Shown: positions 14,521 through 20,841 of the stretch, piece by piece
Layout of the letters: each line of letters opens with the position of its first letter
Numbering within the stretch: position 1 is the stretch's first letter
Assembly: GCA_035906235.1 (NCBI GenBank)
Contig: JAMIFN010000007.1
Coordinates: 1-23,970, forward strand
Direction: 5' to 3'
Length of the DNA: 23,970 nucleotides
Origin: JAMIFN01 sp035906235
GTDB lineage: Bacteria; Pseudomonadota; Gammaproteobacteria; Burkholderiales; Burkholderiaceae_C
Position numbers and translations under genes: made by a program
The notes under the pieces: generated by a model
What the model saw: the letters and a program-made list of their open reading frames with translations, nothing else
Databases searched by the model: none
Told to the model about the DNA's origin: nothing

Positions 14521-16014
14521 ATGACTGATACCAGCGTCGCACCCGCTCCTGATTTGGCTTTCTCTGCGCTCGGCTTGGCCGAGCCGATTTTGCGTGCCGT
14601 AGCCGATATGGGCTATACGCAAATGTCGCCCATCCAGGCGCAGGCTATTCCTGTGGTGCTGGCGGGGCGCGATGTCATGGGCGCGGCGCAAACGGGTACG
14701 GGTAAAACAGCAGCCTTTACCCTGCCGCTGCTGCAGCGCATGCTGCCGCACGCTTCGCATTCCACCTCGCCTGCGCGCCACCCCGTGCGGGCGCTGGTGC
14801 TGACACCCACGCGCGAGCTGGCCGATCAGGTGGCGCAGAATGTGGCGCAGTATGCCAAGCACACCCCGCTGCGTTCTGCCGTGGTGTTTGGCGGTATGGA
14901 CATGAAGCCCCAAATCGCACAACTAAGACAAGGCGTAGAGGTATTGGTGGCAACGCCCGGGCGTTTGCTGGACCACATCGAGGCCAAATCGGTGGCTTTG
15001 CATCAGGTCGAATATGTGGTGCTGGACGAAGCCGACCGCATGCTCGACATCGGCTTTTTGCCCGATCTGCAGCGCATCCTCAGCTATCTGCCGAAAAAGC
15101 GCACCACCTTGCTGTTTTCGGCCACTTTCTCGCCCGAAATCAAAAGACTCTCAGCCAGCTATCTGCAAGACCCTGTGTTGGTAGAGGTGGCGCGACCCAA
15201 CGAAACCGCCAACACCGTCACGCAAAAGTTTTATGGCGTCGCCGATGAGCATAAACGCGCGGCTTTGGTGCAGCTGCTGCGCGAGCACAGCGTGACCCAG
15301 GCTTTTGTGTTTACCAATAGCAAATTGGGCTGCGGGCGTTTGGCACGCGCGCTCGAGAGCGATGGCCTGCGCACCACAGCGCTGCACGGTGACAAATCGC
15401 AAGACGAGCGCCTGAAATCACTCGAAGCCTTTAAAGCGGGCGAAGTCGATTTGTTGGTGGCCACCGATGTCGCCGCCCGTGGCCTTGACATTAAAGATGT
15501 GCCAGCGGTGTTCAATTTTGATTTGCCCTTTCACGCCGAAGACTATGTGCACCGCATAGGCCGCACGGGGCGCGCGGGCGCCAGTGGCTTGGCCATTAGC
15601 TTGGTGGCGCCGGCTGACGGCAAATTGCTGGTCGAGATTGAAAAAATCACCAAACAAAAAATCGCGCCTGAAGCTTTGCAAGTACAGAGCCAGCGCAGAG
15701 AAAGCGCGGGGCGTTATGAACGCAGCGAGCGCGCACCGCGCAGTGATTACCGTAGCGATGCGCCCCGCCCTGAATCGCGCGAAGGCCGCAGCTGGCGCGA
15801 GCGCGAAGACGATAAGCCCCAGCGCGGTGGCAGCGCCTATCGCCCGCAGGCGGCCTCACGCGATCCCTTTTTCAACCAACCCTACGAAGCGGTGGCCGAT
15901 GGCGCACTGGCGGCCTGGGAGAAAACCGGCAAAACCCCTGTGGTCAGCAACCGCACGGCCTCGGGCAATATCCGCAGCAAACGCAAAGTGGCGGCGCTGT
16001 TTAAAAGCGTATAA
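14521..16014 (+). CDS. rhlE: DEAD-box ATP-dependent RNA helicase, RhlE type
   Basis: Unwinds RNA duplexes, with roles in ribosome assembly and RNA turnover and often needed in the cold. The 497 residues contain the Q motif (F14 and MSPIQAQAIP), motif I AQTGTGKT (56-63), PTRELA, TPGR, motif II DEAD (169-172), motif III SAT (200-202), then the second RecA lobe with LHGDKSQDER, ATDVAARGLDI and HRIGRTGRAG. After about residue 395 comes an Arg/Ser/Glu-rich disordered tail typical of RhlE-like helicases, ending KRKVAALFKSV. The gene begins 24 bases after trxA and may be partly cotranscribed. The ribosome binding site is weak (GAGTAA). Confidence 0.92.
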   Translation: MTDTSVAPAPDLAFSALGLAEPILRAVADMGYTQMSPIQAQAIPVVLAGRDVMGAAQTGTGKTAAFTLPLLQRMLPHASHSTSPARHPVRALVLTPTRELADQVAQNVAQYAKHTPLRSAVVFGGMDMKPQIAQLRQGVEVLVATPGRLLDHIEAKSVALHQVEYVVLDEADRMLDIGFLPDLQRILSYLPKKRTTLLFSATFSPEIKRLSASYLQDPVLVEVARPNETANTVTQKFYGVADEHKRAALVQLLREHSVTQAFVFTNSKLGCGRLARALESDGLRTTALHGDKSQDERLKSLEAFKAGEVDLLVATDVAARGLDIKDVPAVFNFDLPFHAEDYVHRIGRTGRAGASGLAISLVAPADGKLLVEIEKITKQKIAPEALQVQSQRRESAGRYERSERAPRSDYRSDAPRPESREGRSWREREDDKPQRGGSAYRPQAASRDPFFNQPYEAVADGALAAWEKTGKTPVVSNRTASGNIRSKRKVAALFKSV

Positions 16015-16077
16015 ATCGCATCTAACGCAAGCACGAGGCTGGGCTTCTAGCCTGAAATTTTTAGTCTGAGCAGCATC

Positions 16078-16740
16078 ATGCCCATGAGCGCCGCAGCCGA
16101 GCAACTGGCACAGCTCGATACCGCGCAGCTAGCGGCCTTGGCAGCCGCTTTGGGCTGGGCCAGCGGCGTGCGTTTGTATGCGGTGGTGTTTGTTGTTGGT
16201 GCGCTGATGGCGGCTGATTTACTGCCTTTTGCGCCACCCCAAGGCTTGCAGATTTTGACGCAGCCTGCCGTGCTCATCGCCAGCTTTACCATGCTGTGCT
16301 TGGAGTTTTTGGCCGACAAAATACCTGGCCTAGACAGCGTTTGGGATGCCATCCACGCCTTTATCCGCATCCCCGCAGGCGCGGCGCTGGCTGCTGGCGT
16401 GTTTGGCGCGGATGAGGCTAGCATGGCCACGGTATCGGCGCTCTTGGGTGGCTCGCTGGCGGCTACAGCTTATGCGACCAAAGCCACGGTGCGTCTGGCG
16501 GCCAATACTTCACCCGAGCCTTTGAGCAATTGGTTGCTGAGTTTTTTCGAAGACGGCTTGGTGCTGGCCATGCTCTGGCTGGCCTTGCAGCACCCTTGGA
16601 CTTTTGCCTTTAGCCTGCTGCTGGTCTTGCTGCTCTCGGTGTGGCTGCTGTGGGTGCTGGGGCGTTTTGTGCGCACATTAGGCCAGCATTTGCGGCAATT
16701 GTTTACCCGTAAAGCCAGCAAGGACGGCGCCCTTGGCTAG
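16078..16740 (+). CDS. DUF4126 family membrane protein
   Basis: A 220-residue integral membrane protein with about five hydrophobic stretches (near 15-45, 60-75, 95-140 and two close together near 158-195) and a basic C-terminal tail. The opening LAALAAALGWASGVRLYAVV, the block LEFLADKIPGLDSVWDAIHA and the glycine/alanine-rich middle match the DUF4126 family, for which I know no established function. Located 63 bases after the helicase gene and 11 bases before cyaY, with which it is probably cotranscribed. ATG 16084 is an alternative start. Confidence 0.8.
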   Translation: MPMSAAAEQLAQLDTAQLAALAAALGWASGVRLYAVVFVVGALMAADLLPFAPPQGLQILTQPAVLIASFTMLCLEFLADKIPGLDSVWDAIHAFIRIPAGAALAAGVFGADEASMATVSALLGGSLAATAYATKATVRLAANTSPEPLSNWLLSFFEDGLVLAMLWLALQHPWTFAFSLLLVLLLSVWLLWVLGRFVRTLGQHLRQLFTRKASKDGALG

Positions 16741-16751
16741 AATCGCCTGCT

Positions 16752-17075
16752 ATGACTGATACCGAATACCTCAACTTGGCCGAAGCGGCGCTCTTGCGCA
16801 TCGAGCAGGCGGCCGACCGCATCAACGACGACACCGATGCCGACATCGACGCCGCCCGCAATGGCGGCGTGATTAGCTTGGCCTTTGCCAGTGGCAGCCA
16901 AATCGTCATCAATTTGCAAAAACCCCTGCACGAGATTTGGCTGGCCGCACGCTCGGGCGGCTTTCACTATCAGCACAAGGGCACAGACTGGCGCTGCACC
17001 AAAAAAGGCACAGAACTGTTTGCTGATTTGAGCCAATATGCCAGTGAGCAAGCTGGCATGGCCTTGCACTTTTAG
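16752..17075 (+). CDS. cyaY: Iron donor protein CyaY (bacterial frataxin)
   Basis: Binds iron and modulates iron-sulfur cluster assembly on IscS/IscU in the cytoplasm. The 107-residue length is typical. The acidic first helix (EYLNLAEAALLRIEQAAD, then DDTDADIDAARNGGV) supplies the metal-binding face, and the sheet contains the frataxin signature QIVINLQKPLHEIWLAARSG followed by GFHY and a Trp in GTDWRC. Starts 11 bases after the DUF4126 stop. No isc genes are nearby. Repeat copy D follows directly. Confidence 0.93.
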   Translation: MTDTEYLNLAEAALLRIEQAADRINDDTDADIDAARNGGVISLAFASGSQIVINLQKPLHEIWLAARSGGFHYQHKGTDWRCTKKGTELFADLSQYASEQAGMALHF

Positions 17076-17080
17076 TGTTT

Positions 17081-17157
17081 ACTATAAAAAAGTGAGCTAC
17101 TCAGGCAGCATTTCCGGCTTAAATTGCCAAAATCACACCTAAAAATGTAGGCCTGAT
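17081..17157 (+). repeat. Intergenic repeat family, copy D
   Basis: ACTATAAAAAAGTGAGCTAC, then TCAGGCAGCATTTCCGGCTT, between cyaY and clpX. Same orientation as copies B and C, opposite to copy E on the other side of clpX. The rest of the 154-base gap shows no clear promoter. Confidence 0.75.
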
Positions 17158-17229
17158 GAACCCTGCCTGCGCAAGGGATCAGCAGGCGCGATCGACCAAA
17201 AACGAACGACAAGCAACGAAGAAAAAATT

Positions 17230-18534
17230 ATGGCAACGAAAAAAACTGGTGGAACAGGTGCTGCTGGCGGCACAACAGGTGCAGGCGGCACGGGCGAGCA
17301 AGAGCTGCATTGCTCGTTTTGCGGCCGCGCCCAGCACGAGGTGAAAAAACTGGTGGGCGGCAATGCCGTTTTTATTTGTGATGAATGCATCACCACCTGC
17401 ACCGATTTGATGCACGAAACCGAGGTGAGCGACTTAGCCAAAGCCAAAGAAAGCGACGAGCTGCCCACGCCCCAGCAAATCAAGGCCAATTTGGATAACT
17501 ATGTCATCGGCCAAGAACAAGCCAAAAAAGTGCTGGCTGTGGCGGTCTATAACCACTACAAGCGCCTGCGCTACAAAGAGCGTGTCGGCAAAAACGACAC
17601 CGAGTTGAGCAAAAGCAATATCTTGCTGATCGGCCCTACAGGTTCAGGCAAAACCCTGCTGGCGCAAACCTTGGCACGCATGCTGAATGTGCCTTTTGTC
17701 ATGGCCGACGCCACCACCCTGACCGAGGCCGGCTATGTGGGCGAGGATGTGGAAAACATCATCAGCAAACTGCTGCAAGCGTGCAATTACGACAAAGAAA
17801 AAGCCCAGCGCGGCATTGTCTATATCGACGAAATCGACAAAATCTCGCGCAAATCGGACAACCCCTCCATCACCCGCGATGTCTCGGGCGAAGGCGTGCA
17901 ACAAGCCCTGCTCAAACTGGTGGAAGGCACCATGGCCAGCATCCCGCCCCAAGGCGGGCGCAAACACCCCAACCAAGACTTTTTGCAAATCGACACCACC
18001 AACATTTTGTTTATTTGCGGCGGCGCTTTTGCGGGCTTAGACAAGGTGATTGAGGCCCGCACCGAGGGCGGTGGCATAGGCTTTGGCGCCACGGTGCGCA
18101 CCAAAAATGAACGCAGCATCAGCGATTTGTTCCAAGAAATCGAGTCTGAAGACTTGATTAAATACGGCCTGATTCCCGAGCTGATTGGCCGCCTGCCCGT
18201 GGTCGCAGCCCTGGCTGAATTGGACGAAGCCGCGCTGATTCAGATTTTGACCGAGCCGAAAAACGCCTTGGCCAAACAGTACGCACAACTGCTCAGCATG
18301 GAAAATGTCGAGCTGGAAATTCGCCCTGCTGCCTTGCGCGCCATTGCGCAAAAAGCCATAGCCCGCAAAACGGGCGCGCGCGGCCTGCGCACCATCATCG
18401 AACAGGCTTTGACTGATGTCATGTACCGCGTGCCCAGCGACCCCAATATCGCCAAAGTGGTGATCGACGAAAACACCGTGAGCGAAGGCAAAGAACCGCT
18501 GCTGGTGTACCGCGAAGCGGCCAAGAGCGCGTAA
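17230..18534 (+). CDS. clpX: ATP-dependent Clp protease ATP-binding subunit ClpX
   Basis: AAA+ unfoldase that feeds tagged proteins into ClpP. The 434-residue chain has the N-terminal zinc-binding domain (C28-x2-C31...C50-x2-C53), Walker A GPTGSGKT (135-142), pore loop GYVG (168-171), Walker B IVYIDEID with D200/E201, RKH pore-2 loop (residues 243-245), the ClpP-docking IGF tripeptide (283-285) and sensor II GARGLR. All catalytic and docking parts are present, so it should work with a ClpP encoded elsewhere. The first 24 residues are an unusual Gly/Thr-rich tail (GGTGAAGGTTGAGGTGEQ) before the zinc domain. No clpP lies upstream (cyaY does) and no lon downstream, unlike the common tig-clpP-clpX-lon order. 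A weak ribosome binding site (GAAG) precedes ATG 17230. Confidence 0.95.
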   Translation: MATKKTGGTGAAGGTTGAGGTGEQELHCSFCGRAQHEVKKLVGGNAVFICDECITTCTDLMHETEVSDLAKAKESDELPTPQQIKANLDNYVIGQEQAKKVLAVAVYNHYKRLRYKERVGKNDTELSKSNILLIGPTGSGKTLLAQTLARMLNVPFVMADATTLTEAGYVGEDVENIISKLLQACNYDKEKAQRGIVYIDEIDKISRKSDNPSITRDVSGEGVQQALLKLVEGTMASIPPQGGRKHPNQDFLQIDTTNILFICGGAFAGLDKVIEARTEGGGIGFGATVRTKNERSISDLFQEIESEDLIKYGLIPELIGRLPVVAALAELDEAALIQILTEPKNALAKQYAQLLSMENVELEIRPAALRAIAQKAIARKTGARGLRTIIEQALTDVMYRVPSDPNIAKVVIDENTVSEGKEPLLVYREAAKSA

Positions 18535-18584
18535 AAATACCTGCCCTTATGCTGCGCGACAAGTTGCAGCACCCCAGTTCCTTT

Positions 18585-18620
18585 CCCTCTCCCTGAGGGA
18601 GAGGGCAGGGTGAGGGTTGG
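18585..18620. repeat. REP-like palindrome after clpX
   Basis: CCCTCTCCC-TGA-GGGAGAGGG (18585-18605) is a perfect 9-bp stem with a 3-base loop, followed by CAGGGTGAGGGTTGG. This type of GGGAGAGGG/GGGTGAGGG unit is a common dispersed intergenic palindrome in proteobacteria. With the following TTTTTAT it could also terminate clpX transcription. Confidence 0.7.
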
Positions 18621-18682
18621 TTTTTATAAGCCAAAACCGCGTTTTAGGCCGCCAAACCTGCCTGAGTAGCTCACTTTTTGAT
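18621..18682 (-). repeat. Intergenic repeat family, copy E
   Basis: TTTTTATAAGCC...GTTTTAGGCCGCCAAACCTG, then CCTGAGTAGCTCACTTTTTG. Read on the minus strand it carries AGCTACTCAGGCAGG, most like copy A. It directly abuts the REP-like palindrome and is inverted relative to copy D, so the two bracket clpX. Confidence 0.75.
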
Positions 18683-18833
18683 TCACTCTCAGGCTGCTCA
18701 ATTTGTAATTTGCACAGCACAATATGGGGCAATTTGGCGCGTTCGCTGGGGGTTTTTCTCGTCGGCAATGGCGATGCGTGCTTTGGATATATTTCTTGTT
18801 GAGCATAGATGTGGGAATACGACAGCGAGGCAA

Positions 18834-18861
18834 TTGAATTTGCGCGCAAGGCAAAAATACT
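18834..18861 (+). promoter_or_regulatory. Possible promoter upstream of the Rhs island
   Basis: TTGAAT (18834-18839), 16 bases, AATACT (18856-18861): each hexamer matches the sigma-70 consensus at 4 of 6 positions. It lies 70 bases before the ORF at 18933. The rest of the gene-free stretch 18683-18932 is AT-richer than its surroundings and shows nothing else I can name. Confidence 0.3.
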
Positions 18862-18932
18862 GTAACGATTTTAGGGGTAGAGCCGATCACCACACCTAAA
18901 ATTGCTCCCTTAAAACTAGGGGGGAACACCAT

Positions 18933-19073
18933 ATGAAGGCATCCGGCTTGCTATGTCTCACCGCGCTTTTTAAAAGCATCATGCTTGCCAAATCTCAGCA
19001 GTCCAGTAATCACTTGCGTTGGCGCGTGCTGGTGGCATGGGCACTGCTGGGTATGGGTGCTGCTGCCTATTAG
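18933..19073 (+). pseudogene. Short N-terminal anchor peptide, probably the severed 5' end of an rhs gene
   Basis: A 46-codon frame starts MKASGLLCLTALFKSIMLAK and ends with a hydrophobic segment, VLVAWALLGMGAAAY, right before TAG. A strong ribosome binding site (AGGGGGGA, about 6 nt before ATG) makes translation likely. The next frame encodes an Rhs C-terminal tip in a different reading frame with overlapping coordinates, so this looks like the signal/anchor region of an rhs gene whose middle was lost. It could instead be an independent small membrane peptide. Confidence 0.45.
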
Positions 19074-19090
19074 CCCCTGAAAAAAGAGTG

Positions 19091-20353
19091 ATGCAAGCCC
19101 ATTTCCCGCGCTCAAGATGTCGCCGCTTTCGCCGCGCAGGTAACACCTTGCGCGACTTCAACAGCCAAAACCCTGCTGGCAGCATCAACCCCAGCACCCA
19201 AGGCGTGCTTTACCAATATGACCCAAACGGCAATCTGCTGTGGCAGCAAACCGTGGGCGGTGCAAGTACTGGCGTGTCGGAGCACGAAGCGGCCACGCAT
19301 TACTACTGGCTGCCCAATGAGCATGGCGATATCTTGATTGGCTTTGATCAGGGTATCAACAGCTATGCGGTGTACACCGACCACCTGAACACCCCGCGCC
19401 TAGTTACCAAAATCGACAATCCGCAGAACCCGAAAGCGCTAACAGACACCAGCAACGACCTGCCACAGGTCAGCTATGGCGAACCTGAAGGCATCAGCCC
19501 GCTGGCCATTCCTGTTTGGCAGTGGAGCTACAGCCCCTTTGGGGCAGACTTGGCTAATGGCTATGAAGCCAAACCCACAACACTGGCCAACAACTTCAAA
19601 CCAGAGTTGTGGACTTGGGTGGGGTTGCCTGAAACGGGCGGGGCTGACCCCTATCAAGTGGCACAAGAGACCTGGCGCATCCAAGCCAACTTGAGCACAC
19701 CGCCAACGCTCAACATCCGCTACCCTGGGCAGTACTACGACTTTGAAGTAGGTTTGGTGCAGAATTGGTGGCGCACTTATGAACCGAGAATCGGCAGGTA
19801 TGTGAGTGCGGATCCGATTGGGTTGGATGGCGGGTGGAATCGCTTCGCTTATGTAGAGGGGGATGGGATTAACAACTATGACCCCACAGGTTTAAAAATG
19901 TTCCCTGATGACTTTACGGGGCCACTGCCTAGAGATGGTTATAGGCGGTCTGAAATGAAAAAAACCAGATGCGGCTTGGTTCCTCCTGCACCACCAAATG
20001 CAGATGTTGATAAGAACATGGCCGAAGCCAAGAAACGCTTTGACCCTCGATGGTTTAAAAACCAAGTGAAGAACAAAGCGCCTTGGGATTACAAGCAGCA
20101 GGGTAGTAAATATCAAGACTTCGGCAACTTCAACTATGGCGCAGCAGGAAAGTCTTTTGGTTTTTATGCTCAAACATTGAGGCAAGAGGCTGGCAGGGCA
20201 CAAAGGGCTGCAGGCACTTCTCGATCAGAATGGGGTTTCCCGCCAGCTACATATTTCGATCTTTATGGTGGTCAAGCTCCTTACGGTGACGACCCAGACG
20301 ACCAACAACAAATCAATGCTGGTATTGATTACTGCAGCTGCATGGGGTACTGA
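19091..20353 (+). CDS. Orphan Rhs C-terminal tip with toxin-44-like domain
   Basis: The frame is open from 19019. ATG 19091 (MQAHFPRS) is a plausible start giving 420 residues. The first ~20 residues look like out-of-frame or scrambled sequence, then Rhs core begins at AGNTLRDFN and jumps directly to NPAGSINPS, skipping about 48 residues present in the downstream copy. The core ends with the Rhs-associated signature RYVSADPIGLDGG...YDPTGL, which in intact Rhs proteins marks the release site of the toxin. The last ~150 residues carry WFKNQVKNKAPWDYKQQG, DFGNFNYGAAGKSFGF, AGTSRSEWG and APYGDDPDDQQQINAGIDY, a pattern I recall from polymorphic toxin type 44. Without the cage and N-terminal delivery region it is probably a silent cassette. 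The following gene overlaps its stop. Confidence 0.75.
   Translation: MQAHFPRSRCRRFRRAGNTLRDFNSQNPAGSINPSTQGVLYQYDPNGNLLWQQTVGGASTGVSEHEAATHYYWLPNEHGDILIGFDQGINSYAVYTDHLNTPRLVTKIDNPQNPKALTDTSNDLPQVSYGEPEGISPLAIPVWQWSYSPFGADLANGYEAKPTTLANNFKPELWTWVGLPETGGADPYQVAQETWRIQANLSTPPTLNIRYPGQYYDFEVGLVQNWWRTYEPRIGRYVSADPIGLDGGWNRFAYVEGDGINNYDPTGLKMFPDDFTGPLPRDGYRRSEMKKTRCGLVPPAPPNADVDKNMAEAKKRFDPRWFKNQVKNKAPWDYKQQGSKYQDFGNFNYGAAGKSFGFYAQTLRQEAGRAQRAAGTSRSEWGFPPATYFDLYGGQAPYGDDPDDQQQINAGIDYCSCMGY
19165..19890 (+). repeat. Rhs core direct repeat, left copy
   Basis: Highly similar to 22218-22943 with no insertion or deletion: landmarks at both ends (CCAAAACCCTGCTGGCAGC and TATGACCC) are both offset by exactly 3053 bases. 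This is a substrate for homologous exchange of toxin tips. Confidence 0.85.
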
Positions 20354-20700
20354 TGAAGCATTTAATTTTCATTTTTTGCTGTTTTCTAATTGCTGCTTGT
20401 AAGCCTATGAAAATTCCAATTGAATGCGAAGATAAAACTATACTTGAACGACTCTCGTCAGACAAAAAAGCTCTTGCCACACTAAAAATTCGTGATTGTG
20501 GCGCCACTACAGAAATCACTCAAATCATTCAAATAAAACAAAAATCCGAATTCGAATCTGATATTTATATTGTTAGAGGAGATGCAGAAATAAATTTTGA
20601 ATGGATTGATAATCAATTGTTGATAACTAGCGATGCTACTAGAGAAAATATTTTTAAGAAAATTAATAAGCAGCAAGGGATAATTATTTTATATAAATAG
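20353..20700 (+). CDS. Putative immunity lipoprotein for the toxin-44-like tip
   Basis: A 115-residue product with a short lipoprotein signal: MKHLIFIFCCFLIAAC, lipobox LIAAC with the acylated cysteine at 16, so it should be anchored in a membrane facing the periplasm. The mature part is a small mixed alpha/beta domain (KPMKIPIECEDKTILERL... IYIVRGDAEINFEWIDNQLL) I do not recognise. Its ATG overlaps the toxin stop (TGATG), and it is strikingly AT-rich compared with the Rhs core, both usual for immunity genes exchanged with their toxins. Function is inferred from position only. Nothing recognisable follows until repeat copy F. Confidence 0.65.
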   Translation: MKHLIFIFCCFLIAACKPMKIPIECEDKTILERLSSDKKALATLKIRDCGATTEITQIIQIKQKSEFESDIYIVRGDAEINFEWIDNQLLITSDATRENIFKKINKQQGIIILYK

Positions 20701-20780
20701 CTATAATGCTACCTTATCCTGACCATTCGTTTACTGGTTGTCACATCCCCGATGATGGCTAAATCGCGCACCCAAAATTT

Positions 20781-20836
20781 CAGCATATTTTATGGCTTCC
20801 AAGCCACTAAACCTGCCTGAGCAGCTCCTAAAATAA
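20781..20836 (-). repeat. Intergenic repeat family, copy F
   Basis: CAGCATATTTTATGGCTTCC, then AAGCCACTAAACCTGCCTGA and GCAGCTCCTAAAATAAGAG. Minus-strand core GCTGCTCAGGCAGG. It ends only 5 bases before the ATG of the large rhs gene, where a promoter and ribosome binding site would be expected. The remaining 80 bases after the immunity gene are featureless. Confidence 0.7.
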
Positions 20837-20841
20837 GAGTA

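Noticed and set aside
18535..18932. Search for tRNA or a small protein in the gap after clpX
   Set aside because: No cloverleaf with a GTTCGA-type arm and no frame with credible start; only repeats and a weak promoter candidate.
5941..20836. Interspersed repeats considered as a CRISPR array
   Set aside because: Copies are kilobases apart, in both orientations, separated by ordinary genes, and no cas gene is present.
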